Shown here: positions 34,614 through 47,111 of the stretch, one piece after another
Numbering within the stretch: position 1 is the first letter of the stretch
Layout: the number at the start of each line of letters is the position of its first letter
Assembly (NCBI GenBank): GCA_021234155.1
Contig: JAJEKV010000019.1
Location: 1,821,200 to 1,885,199 of the forward strand
Direction of reading: 5' to 3'
DNA length: 64,000 nucleotides
Source: Isoetes taiwanensis
Taxonomy: Eukaryota; Streptophyta; Lycopodiopsida; Isoetales; Isoetaceae
The notes under the pieces: generated by a model
Database searches by the model: none
Told to the model about the DNA's origin: nothing
Seen by the model: the letters and a program-made list of their open reading frames with translations, nothing else
Translations under genes and position numbers: made by a program

Positions 34614-37600
34614 TCCCTCGCTGGGCGGTGTAGAAACCAAAGTGTTTTGTCGTTAGGACACAGTGAGGTTCAGAATGCCGATCCGACTCGCCACATCGTC
34701 CGGAATGCCAAAATTACCCTAGGGACCAAGTTACACTACGGTTTTGCAAAAAAGAAAGAAACACTTACGCCCTACATTGCAAGATTGCAGCCCACCTCCC
34801 AGGCCAATTGATCACGAAAGGTGTTGCACATGAGATAGTTTGGCGCTTCTTCGAGAAGGGGTGGGCTTCGGCCACAAAACTTGGTCCCTAGGGCAATGTC
34901 GACGCCCGAGTCCATTGGCGGAGACAGATCACTTGATTCGGAGAGGGAAGTTGCCCGTCCGCCGCCGTGGCCTTCGTGAGAGGAATTTTGGGACAAGCCG
35001 CCTTCGGGTGGTTTTTAGGGTCCGTGCTCAAGGCCAACACCTTCCCTCTACCTCAAGACACGGGCGCAAGGTCCTAGTAAAACCGACAAGGATAGAGCCT
35101 CCCAAACGTAAACCCTATGAGTTGCCGTGTTCTAGTTGTGGTTTGCGTTTTGGGTGCCGAGTTTTGGTCTTTTGCACTTGGAATGTGGCCGATCACATGC
35201 AGTTGAGAACGCCAAGCAAGGGAACCGGAATGGAGTTTGGACCCGTACTCCCCCAGGCGCTTAGAAGTCAAGGGCCGCTTTTGCGTAGCAAGACATTCAG
35301 AATTCCTAATTAATGCATAGTACGGACTTAAATTCTGATTTTTGTCAGCTAGCTTCCTAAGTCATCGCCAACATACAGGCCAACTTTCAAAAATTTTGGA
35401 TAAGGTTTAGATCAAATAGTTTGCACTAGAACAGTCCGGGCGGCTGTTGTTGGGCAAATGAAGCTGGCACACTTGCCCAAGTCAAACAAGGCCAGGACCT
35501 TGCAAGGCCTCCTCATTAGAGGGAGAGTCCGAACCCCGGGAGGCGAGCCCCAAAAGCTTCCCGAGGCAGCCTTTCTGGCGGCCTCCCACGGGGGCGACGC
35601 TAAAGACCACACTCCGGGATCTCGGTTCCGTGATCCACCATTGAATCCTTTGTTCCAGGAACCTGGTCCGAAGGTCCAAAAAATCCAACATCCGTCCGGA
35701 GAACATATCAAACGAGAAAGCGCCCCCGGGCGACAATGTAGAAACCAAAGTGTTTTGTCGTTCGGACATTGCGTGGAGGTTCGAAATGCCGATCCCGACT
35801 TCGCCACATCGTCCGGAATGCCAAAATTACCCTAGGGACCAAGTTACACCTGTACGGTTTGCAAAAGAAAGAAACACTTACGCCCTACATTGCAAGATTC
35901 CGTTGACCACCTCCTAGGGCCAATTGACTCTGAGTGTGTTGCACATGAGATAGTTTGGCGCTTCTTCGAAGGGGTGGGCTTACTGGGCACAAAACTTGGT
36001 CCCTAGGGCAATGTCGACGCTCGAGTCCATTGGCGAGAGACAGATCACGGTTCCGAGAGGGAAGTTGCCCGTCCGCGCCGGGCCTTCGGAGAGGAATTTT
36101 GGGGCAAGCTCAGCTCCGGTGGTTTTAGGGTCCGTGCTCGGGTCAACACCTTCCCTCTACCTCAAGACACTGCGCAAGGTCCTAGTCAAATCCGACAAGG
36201 ATAGAGCCTCCAAACGTAGTAAACCCTATGAGTTGCCGGGTTCTAGGGGGTTTGCGTTTTGGGTGCCGAAGTTTTGGTCTTTTGCACTTGGAACGTGGTA
36301 GATCACATGCAGTTGAGAACGAAGCAAGGGAACTGACGAATGGAGTTTGGACCGTACTCCTCCCGTTGTGGCGGTTAGAAGTCAAGGGCCGCTTTTGTAA
36401 AGAGCAAGACATTCGTAAATTCCTAATTAATGCATAGTACGGACTTAAATTCTGATTTTTGTCAGCTAGCTTCCTAAGTCATCGCCAACATCTTTGCCAA
36501 CTTTCAAAAATTTTCGATAAGGTTTAGATCAAATAGTTTGCACTAGAACAGGTCAAGGCAGCCTTGTTGTTGGGGTGAGCCTGGCACACTTGCCCAAGTC
36601 AAACAAGGCCAGGACCTTGCAAGGCCTCCTCATTAGAGGGGAGAGTCCGAACCCCAGGAGGCGAGCCCCAAAAGCTTCCCGAGGCAGCCTATTACGGCAG
36701 CGCCCGGCCGGGGCGACGCTAAAGACCACACTCCGGATCTCTGGTTCCGATCCGGCCGATTTGAATCCTTTGTTCCAGGAACCTGGTCCGAGAAGGTCCA
36801 AAAAAATCCAACATCCGTCCGGGAGAACATATCAAACCGCGAAGCGTCCTGCGGGCGACAGTGTAGAAACCAAAGTGTTTTGTCGTTCGGACATTGCGGA
36901 GGCTTCGAAATGCCGATGGACTTCGCCACATCGTCCTAATGCCAAAATTACCCTAGGGACCAAGTTACACTGGGCCAGTTTTGCAAAAAAAGAAAGAAAA
37001 CACTACGCCCTACATTCAAAGATTCGCCAGCCCACCTCCTAGGCCAATTGACTACGAGTGTGTTGCACATGAGATAGTTTGGCGCTTCTTCGAGAAGGGG
37101 TGGGCTTCTGGCCACAAAACTTGGTCCCTAGGGCAATGTCGACGTTCTGAGTCCATTGGCAGAGATAGATCACGGTGGTTGGGAGAGGGGAAGTTGCTCG
37201 TCGTCACGCTGGGGCCTTCGAGAGGAATTTTGGGGCAAGCTGCTTAGGGTGGTTTTAGGGTCCGCGGTTCAAGGCCAACACCCCCTCTACCTCAAGACAC
37301 GGCGCCAAAGGTCCTAGTCAAACTGACAAGGATAGAGCCTAGAAAAACGTGAACCCTATGAGTTGCCGTGTTCTAGCTGTGGTTTGCATTTTGGGTGCCG
37401 AAGTTTTGGTCTTTGCACTTGGGACGGGGCCATCACATGCAGTTGAGAACGCAAAGCAAGGGAACTGACGGAATGGAGTTTGGACTGCACTCCTCCCGTT
37501 GTGGCGCTTAGAAGTCAAGGGGCTTTTGCAAGTAGGCAAGACATTCGTAAATTCATAAGTAATGCATAGTACGGACTTAAATTCTGATTTTTGTCAGCTA

Positions 37601-39109
37601 GCTTCCTAAGTCATCGCCAACATACAGGCCAACTTTCAAAAAATTTTGGATATGGTTTAGATCAAATAGTTTGCACTAGAACGGTCCGCAAATTTTGTTG
37701 GGCAGCCGAGCCGGCACACTTGCCCAAGTCAAACAAGGCGGGACCTTGCAAGGCCTCCTCATTAGAGGGGAGAGTCCGAAACCCCGTGAGGCGAGCCCCA
37801 AAAGCTTCCCGAGGCAGCTTTTTTCGGCGCAAGGCCTCACGGGGGGCGACGCTTAAAGACCACACTGGGATCTGGGTTCCCGATCCCACCGTTGAATCCT
37901 TTGTTCCGTGAACCTGGTCCGAGAAGGTCCAAAAATCCAACATCCGTCCGGGAGAACATATTAAACCGCCAAGCGCCCCGCAGCGATAAAGTAGAAACCA
38001 AAGTGTTTTGTCGTTCGACATCATGGAGGTTCGAAAATGCCCGATCCGACTTCGCCACATCGTCGGGAATGCCAAAATTACCCTAGGGACCAAGTTACAC
38101 TGGCCGGTTTTGCAAAAGAAAGAAACACTTACGCTTACATTGCAAAAGATTCAGCCCACCTCCTAGGCCAATTGACTACGAGTGTGTTGCACATGAGATA
38201 GTTTGCGCTTCTTCGAGAAGGGGTGGGCTTCGCCACAAAACTTGGTCCCTAGGGCAATGTCGAATGCCTGAGTCCATTGGCAGAGATGTATCACGGTTCC
38301 CGAGAGGGAAGTTGCCCGTCCCCGCCGTGGCCGGGGAGAGGAATTTTGGGACAAGCCGCTAGGGTGGTTTTTAGGGTCCGTGGCTCAAGGCCAACACCTT
38401 CCCTCTACCTCAAGACATCTACAGCGCCAAGGTCCTAGTCAAATCCGACAAGGATAGAGCCCCAAAACGTGAAACCCTATGAGTTGCCGTGTTCTAGCGG
38501 GGTTTTGCGTTTTTGGGTGCCGAAGTTTTGGTCTTTTGCACTTGGAACATGGCCGATCACATGCAGTTGAGAACGCTGAAGCAAGGGGAACTGACGGAAT
38601 GGAGTTTGGACCGTACTCTCCTCCCGTTAGTGCGGTTAGAAGTCAAGGGCCACTTTTGCAAAGAGCAAGACATTAAGTAAATTCCTAATTAATGCATAGT
38701 AACGGACTTAAATTCTGATTTTTTGTCGCCTAGCTTCCTAAGTCATCGCCAACATACAGGCCAACTTTCAAAAAATTTTGGATAAGGTTTAGATCAAATA
38801 GTTTGCACTAGAACGGTCCGGCAGCCTGTTGTTGGCAGCCGAGTGGGCACACTTGCCCAAGTCAAACAAGGCTAGGACCTTGCAAGGCCTCCTCATTAGA
38901 GGGGAGAGTCCGGAACCCCGTGAGGCGAGCCCCAAAAGCTTCCCCGAGGCACCCTATGCCCGCAGCCGGGCGGGGGGGCGACGCTAAAGACCACACTCCC
39001 GGATCTCGGTTCCCATATCCGGCCGTTGAATCCTTTGTTCCGTGAACCCCGGGTCCGAGAAGGTCCAAAAATCCAACATCCGTAAGGAGAACATATCAAA
39101 CCGGGGAAG

Positions 39110-39679
39110 CCATTAGAGGAAATATGAGATCACATTTTGTCCCATTAAGGGATGCTTAAAATGCCACGTCGACTTTTTAAACCGGGTCCAATAAGAGAAG
39201 AGTTCCGATTAGGTGTCTCATTCCAAAGATATGTGGCACTTTTTAATTAATGCAGTTGCAACTAACTTCCGTAGTATCATTTTTTTCATTATAACTTTTG
39301 ATCTAGAACTCCGATTCAAACACTTTTTGTAGCAATGGGTTCGTCTTTCTCAAAATGTATCTAATGATAACCCATTCATATACCTTTTTTGATATAAATG
39401 TACAAGAAATAAGTAAAAATCATATTTTTTAAGGTTAACGATATGACCATATTGAAATACATCATAACCATATATCATTAGAAAGATCTTTTTCATTTCT
39501 CGATCAAATACAACAAACGCCGCAAAGATTTTGACGAAAGTGGATCAAAAGTTATTGGGGAAAAACAAAAGCAATGAAGTTGTTGGTCTTTGCATTAATT
39601 GCAAGGCTTTATAGAGGGTAGCCATTCTATTGGAGGATTCTTATGGGGATGAAATGAGATCTCAAATTGCCTCTAATGG
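39110..39679. mobile_element. MITE-like element inside satellite, copy 4 (570 bp)
   Basis: Same element and insertion point, four unit steps after copy 3. Differences from copies 1 and 3 again cluster at CAG/CTG positions (e.g. TTCCAGTATTATG reads TTCCAAAGATATG). Confidence 0.85.
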
Positions 39680-42600
39680 TCTAGAAGGCGGCGATTATGT
39701 AGCAGAAACCAAAGTGTTTTGTCGATTCGGGACATTGCGGAGGCTCAAATGCCGATCCGACTTCGCCACATCGTCAGGAATGCCAAAATTACCCTAGGGA
39801 CCAAGTTACACGCGGTCGGGTTTTGCAAAAAGAAAGAAACACTTACGCCCTACATTGCAAGATTCGCCAGCCCACCTCCCAGGCCAATTGACTACGAGTG
39901 TGTTGCACATGAGATAGTTTGGCGCCTTTCTCGAGAAGGGGTGGGCTTCGCCACAAAACTTGGTCCCCTAGGGCAATGTCGACGTTCCGAGTCCATTGGC
40001 GAGACAGATCACGGTGCTGGGAGAGGGAAGTTGCCCGTCCGGCCGCTGTGGCCTTCAGGAGAGGAATTTTGGGACAAAAGCCGCTTCGGGTGGTTTTAGG
40101 GTCCGTGGCTCAAGGCGTCAACACCTTCCCTCTACCTCAAGACACGGCGCAAGGTCCTAGTCAAACCGACAAGGATAGAGCCTCAAACGAAACCCTATGA
40201 GTTGCCGTGTTCTAGCGTGGTTTGCGTTTTGGGTGCCGAAGTTTTGGTCTTTGCACTTGGAACGTGGCCGCATCACATGCAGTTGAGAACGAAGCAAGGG
40301 GAACGGGACGGAATGGAGTTTGGACCCGTACTCCTCCGTTGTGGCGGTTAGAAGTCAAGGGCCGCTTTTGCAAAGGCAAGACATTCGTAAATTCCTAATT
40401 AATGCATAGTAATGGACTTAAATTCTGATTTTTTGTCAGCTAGCTTCCTAAGTCATCGCCAACATACAGCCAACTTTCAAAAATTTTGGATAAGGTTTAG
40501 ATCAAATAGTTTGCACTAGAACGGTCCCGCAGCTTGTTGTTGGGCCGAAATGGGCACACTTGCCCAAGTCAAACAAGGCCAGGACCTTGCAAGGCCTCCT
40601 CATTAGAGGGAGAGTCCGAACCCGTGAGGCGAGCCCCAAAAAGCTTCCCCGAGGCAGCCTATGAGCGCCAGCCCTCGGGGCGACGCTAAAGACCACACTC
40701 CGGATCTCGGTTCCGTGATCCATCTATTGAATCCTTTGTTCGGGGAACCTGGTCCAGAAGGTCCAAAAATCCAACATCCATCCGGGAGAACATATCAAAC
40801 CGCCAAGCGCCCTCTGCTGGCACATTGTAGAAACCAAAGTGTTTTGTCGTCGGACATTGCGAGGTCTCGAATGCCGATCCGACTTCGCCACATCGTCAGG
40901 AATGCCAAAATTACCCTAGGGACCAAGTTACACCTGGGCCGGTTTTGCAAAAAGAAAGAAACACTTACGCCCTACATTGTAAAGATTCAAAGCCAGCCCA
41001 CCTCCTAGGCCAATTGACTACGAAAGTGTGTTGCACATGAGATAGTTTGGCGCTTCTTCGAGAAGGGGTGGGCTTCTAGCCACAAAACTTGGTCCTTAGG
41101 GCAATGTCGACGCTCCGAGTCCATTGGCGAGAGGCAGATCATCACTTGTTCCGGAGAGGGGAAGTTGCCCGTCCGCCGCCGTGGCCTTCGGGAGAGAAAT
41201 TTTGGGGCAAGCCGCTTCCGGGTGGTTTTAGGGTCCGTGCTCTGGCGCCAACACCCTCTACCTCAAGACACTACAAGCAAGGCCCTAGTCAACCGACAAG
41301 GATAGAGCCCAAAAACGTAAACCCTATGAGTTGCCGTGTTCTAGCATGGTTTGCATTTTGGGTGCCGAAGTTTTGGTCTTTTGCACTTGGGACGTGGCCG
41401 ATCACATGCAGTTGAGAACGCCAAGCAAGGGGAACCGGACGGAATGGAGTTTGGACTCGCATCCTCCGTTGTGGGAGTTAGAAGTCAAGGGCCTTTGGCA
41501 AAATAAGCAAGACATTCGTAAATTCGTAATTAATGCATAGTATGGACTTAAATTCTGATTTTTGTCGCCTAGCTTCCTAAGTCATCGCCAACATACAGGC
41601 CAACTTTCAAAAATTTTGGATATGGTTTAGATCAAATAGTTTGCACTAGAACGGTCCGCTGTTGTTGGGCAGCCGAAATGGCACACTTGCCCAAGTCAAA
41701 CAAGGCCAGGACCTTGCAAGGCCTCCTCATTAGAGGGGAGAGTCCGGAACCCCGTGAGGCGAGCCCCAAAAGCTTCCCGAGGCGCCTTTCTCGGGCGGGC
41801 CTCACGGGGCGACGCTAAAGACCACACTCCCGGATCTCGGTTCCCGTATCCGGCCAGATTGAATCCTTTGTTCCAGGAACCTGGTCCGAGAAGGTCCAAA
41901 AATCCAACATCCGTCAGGAGAACATATCAAACTGCCAAGCCGCCCCCAGCGACAATGTAGAAACCAAAGTGTTTTGTCGTTGGACATTGCGAGGCTCCAA
42001 ATGCCGATCCGACTTCGCCACATCGTCCGGAATGCCAAAATTACCCTAGGGACCAAGTTACACGGCCGGGTTTTGCAAAAGAAAGAAACACTTACGCCTC
42101 TACATTGCAAAGATTCAAAGCAGCCCACCTCCTAGGCCAATTGACTCACGAGTGTGTTGCACATGAGATAGTTTGCGCTTCTTCGAGAAGGGGTGGGCTT
42201 CGGGCACAAAACTTGGTCCCTAGGGCAATGTCGACGCTCCGAGTCCATTGGCGCGAGATGCATCGGTTGCCCGAGAGGGAAGTTGCCCGTCGGCCGCCAG
42301 TGGCCCGGGGAGAGGAATTTTGGGGCAAGCCGCTCAGGGTGGTTTTAGGGTCCGTGCTCTGGCGCCAACACCTTTCTCTACCTCAAGACACAGCGCAAGG
42401 TCCTAGTCAACCGACAGGATAGAGCCTCCAAACGTAAAACCCTATGAGTTGCCGTGTTCTAGCGGTGGTTTGCATTTTTTGGGTGCCGAAGTTTTGGTCT
42501 TTTGCACTTGGAAACGGGCCGATCACATGCAGCTTGAGAACTTGAAGCAAGGGGAAAAGACGGAATGGAGTTTGGACCATTACTCCTCCGTTGTGGCGCT

Positions 42601-44960
42601 TAGAAGTCAAGGGCCGCTTTTGCAGTAGCAAGACATTGTAAATTCCTAATTAATGCATAGTACGGACTTAAATTCTGATTTTTTGTCACTAGCTTCCTAA
42701 GTCATCGCCAACATACAGGCCAACTTTCAAAAATTTTGGATAAGGTTTAGATCAAATAGTTTGCACTAGAACAACCAGCAGCTCACTGTTGTTGGGCGAA
42801 AAGCCGGCACACTTGCCCAAGTCAAACAAGGCGGGGACCTTGCAAGGCCTCCCTCATTAGAGGGGAGAGTCAGAACCCCGTGAGGCGACCCCAAAAAGCT
42901 TCACGAGGCGCCTATTACGGCGGCGGCGCCCTCGCCGGGGCGCACGCTAAAGACCACACTCCCGGGATCTCGGTTCCGTATCCGACCGTTGAATCCTTTG
43001 TTCCGGGAACCTGGTCCGAGAAGGTCCAAAAATCCAACATCCGTCCGGAGAACATATCAAACCGCCAAGCGCCCCCGCGGGCGGCGATTGTAGAAACCAA
43101 AGTGTTTTGTCGTTCGGACATTGCGGAGGTTCGAAATGCCGATCCGACTTCGCCACATCGTCAGAATGCCAAAATTACCCTAGGGACCAAGTTACACGGT
43201 CGGTTTTGTAAAAAGAAAGAAACACTTACGCCCTACATTGCAAGATTCAAAGCCCACCTCCTAGGCCAATTGACTACGAAAGTGTGTTGCACATGAGATA
43301 GTTGGCGCTTCTTCGAGAAGGGGTGGGCTTCTGGCCACAAAACTTGGTCCCTAGGGCAATGTCGACGCTCGAGTCCATTGGCGAGATGATCACGGTTGGG
43401 AGAGGGGAAGTTGCCCGTCCGTCGCCGGGGCCTTCGGGAGAGGAATTTTGGGGCAAGCTGCTTCGGGTGGTTTTAGGGTCCGTGTTCGGCGTCAACACAC
43501 CCCTCTACCTCAAGACGGCCAAGAAGGTCCTAGTCAAATCGACAAGGATAGAGCCTCCCAAACGTAAACCCTAATGAGTTGCCGTGTTCTAGCTGTGGTT
43601 TTTGCATTTGGGTGCCGAAGTTTTGGTCTTTTGCACTTGGGACGTGGCCGATCACATGCAGTTGAGACCTTGAAGCAAGGGGAACTAACGGAATGGAGTT
43701 TGGACTTGTACTCCTCCCGTTAGGCGGTTAGAAGTCAAGGGCCGCTTTTTGCAGTAGCAAGACATTCAGAATTCATAATTAATGCATAGTACGGACTTAA
43801 ATTCTGATTTTTTGTCAGCCTATCTTCCTAAGTCATCGCCAACATACAGGCCAACTTTCAAAAAATTTTGGATATGGTTTAGATCAAATAGTTTGCACTA
43901 GAACGGTCCGGGGCAAAATGTTGTTGGGCGTAGCGAAAGCCGCACACTTGCCCAAGTCAAACAAGGCCAGGACCTTGCAAGGCCTCCTCATTAGAGGGGA
44001 GAGTAGAACCCCGTGAGGCGAGCCCCAAAAGCTTCCCCGAGGCAGCCTTTCCCCGGCGGCCGGCCCGGGGCGTGACGCTTAAAGACCACACTCGGATCTC
44101 GGCCTCAGATCCGACCGCTGAATCCTTTGTTCCAGGAACCTGGTCCGAGAAGGTCCAAAAATCCAACATCCGTCCCGGAGAACATATCAAACCGCTGGCC
44201 GCCCCCGCTGGGCGGCAGTGTAGAAACTAAAGTGTTTTGTCGTTCGGACATTGCGGAGGTTCAAATGCCGATCCGACTTTTGCCACATCGTCAGGAATGC
44301 CAAACTTACCCTAGGGACCAAGTTATACGGGCCGGGTTTTGCAAAAAAGAAAGAAACACTTACGCCCTACATTGCAAAAGATCTGACCACCTCCTAGGCC
44401 AATTGACTCACGAGTCGTTGCACATTAGTTGGCGCTTCTTCGAGAAGGGGTGGGCTTCGCCACAAAAACTTGGTCCCTAGGGCAATGTTGACGCTCGAGT
44501 CCATTGGCGAGATGCATCACGGTTCCTGAGAGGGAAGTTGCCCGCCCGCCGCCAGGCCTTCCGGAGAGGACTTTTGGGGCAAGCCGCCCGGGTGGTTTTT
44601 AGGGTCCGTGCTCAAGCGCCAACACCCTCTACGCCAAGACACAACGCAAGGTCCTAGTCAAATCGACAAGCATAGAACCTCAAACGTAAACCCTATGAGT
44701 TGCCGTGTTCTAGCGGGGGTTTGGCGCTTTTGGGTGCCGAAGTTTTGGTCTTTTGCACTTGGGACGTGGCCAATCACATGCGATTGAGAACGCGAAGCAA
44801 AGCGGGCCCACGGAATGGAGTTTGGACCTGTACTCCCCCGCTAGGCGCTTAGAAGTCAAGGGCCGCTTTTGCAAAGAGCAAGACATTCGTAAATTAAGTA
44901 ATTAATGCATAGTACAGGACTTAAATTCTGATTTTTTGTCGTCACTAGCTTCCTAAGTCA

Positions 44961-45037
44961 GCCTAGCTTGTTGAGATAAACTACATCTTCGCATGTTGGT
45001 AGGGTATTAGTTCTCATAGCAGGGACAAAATTAAAAA

Positions 45038-45096
<59 letters not shown>

Positions 45097-45447
45097 GTCA
45101 GAATAAGTTTAACACGAGCTACATATACTATTGGTGGAAACCTAACCTTTTAAATCTAACAAAATAAAATTTTAAGATAAACTACATCTTTGCATGTTGG
45201 TAAGGTATTAGTTATCGAAAGGTGTAAGGTATTACTAGTTATCATCATCGTGATATATACCCTCATAGCTCAACGGATGTACCACAAAACATTGAACATT
45301 TTCATGGTATATTTCATAACTTTAACGGGTGTAGCAAGTCAAATAAACCCCTATCCAGTTAAATAAACCCATGTATCAAGTGTACATGCATTCTATACTA
45401 TTTAAAAAAAAAGAAAAAAAATTTTTTTTTTTTGGTCGTCAAAAAAA
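44961..45447. other. AT-rich right flank of the satellite inside the CACTA element
   Basis: Contains a (TA)n microsatellite at 45042-45093 and a short direct repeat (GATAAACTACATCTT near 44974 and 45176). No gene is seen. Confidence 0.6.
45042..45093. repeat. (TA)n microsatellite
   Basis: About 26 uninterrupted TA units. Confidence 0.95.
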
Positions 45448-45535
45448 AAACGCCGCTACAAACGCCGCTCAACGACATTTTTTGTCGCCGTTTAACGACG
45501 CCACGACGCCGTTAAACGACGACTGCGGATTTAAA
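45448..45535. repeat. Internal cluster of CACTA subterminal motifs
   Basis: Contains CGCCGCTCAACGAC, CGCCGTTTAACGACG and GACGCCGTTAAACGACG, the same motif family as the two element ends, but 1.6 kb inside the right end. It may be part of an extended right subterminal region or a fossil terminus. Confidence 0.55.
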
Positions 45536-45739
45536 TCGAAAACAGCGGTTAATCCCGCCGCTTATTTTCGAAAGCAAGCAAAGCTTATGGAGGAGCCGTT
45601 TTTGAGGCGATTTTCGGGCGCGGATCTACTTTGGGGTCTATTCTAAGTGTAAGACAAGCTTCATAAGGTATGTGCAACCGGATCAACCAACTCGTTTTTG
45701 AATCTAAACTTGTTTTTGGGTAGATTTAGGGCTTTTGTA

Positions 45740-45990
45740 TTTGTTGTTTGTTCTTCCTTCAACCTTCATTCTTCTTCTTCCATTCTTGCATCCTTCTTCC
45801 ATACATATTCTTCCATTCCCTTTGTCATCTTCTTCTTCTTCGATTCTTCCTCCTCTTATACTACTTCTTCCTCCTCTTATTCAAATTCTTACTCTTAATC
45901 CTCCTCTTGCGCTTCATCTTCTTCGTATTCTTCCTCCCCATTTTCGGGTTCCTCCTCTTCTTCTTAGCCTTTTCTTCTTCGGAATTCTTC
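45740..45990 (+). repeat. CTT/TCC-rich polypyrimidine tract
   Basis: Roughly 250 bp composed largely of CTTCTTC and TCCTC runs. The low-complexity open frames across it are compositional. Confidence 0.75.
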
Positions 45991-46064
45991 CATTTGTCTT
46001 CTAATTTTTTTCCCATCTAAGAAGACGTCGTTAAAAGACGAGACCCTTCTTCTTTCCAAAATTT

Positions 46065-46440
46065 TTCCTTATTAGTTGTTTTATACTATTTCTTTCTAAT
46101 CATTGAATTTTTTGTTTTGCATGTACACTCCTAGCAAAATGTGTTGTTCTTGCAAAACAAGTTGGCACCTCTTCCAGGTAAGGATTTAATTTTTTCAATA
46201 CGCTAATAAAATACTAATGCTTTATTTAGGTTAAATTGTTATCCAAGAAGGGGACATCATTGAAACCACCCCTCCCCCATTGATTTTCCATATTTTTTTT
46301 TCCTTTAAGTTGTTTATTTATACTAATATTTTACTAATCATTGAATTTATTGTTTTGCATGTACACTCCTAGCAAATGCGTTGTTTGTGCAAAACAACTT
46401 TGCCACCTTGTACCAGGTAAGCATTTAATTTTCAATATGC
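46065..46440 (+). repeat. Tandem duplication with an exon-like cassette
   Basis: Two copies spaced 238 bp apart share TGTTTTGCATGTACACTCC followed by TAG, a 43- or 44-nt exon-like block (46135-46177 and 46373-46416, both starting at CAAA and containing KCVV.AKQ in one frame) and CCAG|GTAAG. They look like duplicated small exons with acceptor (CTAG) and consensus donor (GTAAG) sites and a pyrimidine-rich upstream region. The host gene is unknown; it may be the remains of captured or transposon-encoded sequence. Confidence 0.5.
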
Positions 46441-46704
46441 TTAATGTATTGATTAATGTATTTAGCTTAATTTATTGATTAATGTATTTAGCTAAAAAAA
46501 TTGGGGCTTCATTTATTTTTGTATTTTTTAATATATTTAAGTTTACATCATTTAATGACGTTAAAATCTTATATTTCTTTATTGGTTAAATTCATTTTAT
46601 AGGCTTTAAATTAAATGTATTAACTTCATTCATAATAAATGTGTTATTATTATTTTTTTCAATTTATAAAAAAAAAAAAAAAAAAATAAATTTTTTTTTT
46701 TTAT

Positions 46705-47108
46705 AATACACGTAACGCCGTTAAACGACGTTGCTTATGGTCGCCATCGACAGAACGGCGCCGGGCAACGCCGCGCTGGTTGCCCGGCCATGGCGGTCGC
46801 CACGCACGCGTGACGCCGTTAAACAACGTCAAACACGTACGCCGCGCCGGCAACTCCTTCATGCCGACGCCACCGCCGCGCCGGCGTGGCGTGGCTGGCA
46901 TCGCAGTACGGGCGCCGTTGAACGACGCCGGTCGCCGCTTTAAGACGCCCTTGTTGCGACGCCGTATAGCGACGCATAAAGGTCGTTTATCAATGCTCCG
47001 GCGCCGAATAGACGGCGCGTTTATCGACGCTTTGACGCCGATCATCGACGCCTAAACGACGCCCGACGCCGTAATAGACGTCGTGAATGGGGCTTTAATT
47101 TTGTAGTG
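46705..47108. promoter_or_regulatory. Right subterminal region of the CACTA element
   Basis: GC-rich 400 bp with repeated GACGCCGTTAAAC(G/A)ACG, GCGCCGTTGAACGACG and CGCCTAAACGACG motifs, mirroring the left end, and terminating in TTGTAGTG. It is preceded by an A/T homopolymer region (about 46668-46700). Confidence 0.75.
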
Positions 47109-47111
47109 ATT

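Larger units (their letters stand above)
19538..44960. repeat. Satellite array of about 20 units of ~1.12 kb with higher-order structure
   Basis: The landmark AAATAGTTTGCACTAGAAC recurs near 20240, 21368, 22487, 23585, 24707, 26400, 27516, 28650 (partly lost), 30358, 31480, 32620, 33736, 35415, 36534, 37665, 38795, 40505, 41640, 42760 and 43886. Spacing is 1098-1142 bp, or about 1680-1710 bp where a MITE-like element sits in the unit. Both array ends fall inside a unit. Blocks lacking CAG/CTG are almost invariant (e.g. CTTCCTAAGTCATCGCCAAC); divergence concentrates at CAG/CTG and some CCG/CGG sites. Many open frames of 60-160 codons occur on both strands, but they do not keep a common frame between units, so I do not call genes. 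Confidence 0.95.
18953..47108. mobile_element. Giant non-autonomous CACTA (CMC/EnSpm) transposon, 28.2 kb, carrying a satellite array
   Basis: The left end CACTACAA (18953-18960) and right end TTGTAGTG (47101-47108) are inverted CACTA termini. A 3-bp TSD ATT lies at 18950-18952 and 47109-47111, exactly as CACTA elements produce. Removing the element and one TSD rejoins the Copia RT to its RNase H. Both ends carry subterminal arrays of a GCCGTTNAACG(A/G)CG-type motif. I find no transposase (no TNP2-like domain), so movement would need a trans-acting enzyme. The cargo is about 25.4 kb of ~1.12-kb tandem repeats (19538-44960) plus about 1.7 kb of AT-rich sequence with exon-like cassettes on the right. 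Confidence 0.93.

Noticed and set aside
19662-44480. Dozens of 60-160-codon open frames on both strands in the satellite, some with recurring peptides (e.g. PSNEEALQGP, MSCRVLA)
   Set aside because: They recur because the DNA repeats. Start, stop and frame change from unit to unit, both strands are equally open, and no domain is recognisable.
19538-44960. CRISPR-like or ribosomal intergenic spacer interpretation of the array
   Set aside because: Units are about 1.12 kb with no short repeat/spacer pattern, and no rRNA sequence borders the array; it lies between CACTA ends.
45698-46020. Hydrophobic or serine-rich frames in the CTT-rich tract
   Set aside because: Pure low-complexity composition gives open frames in all three registers.
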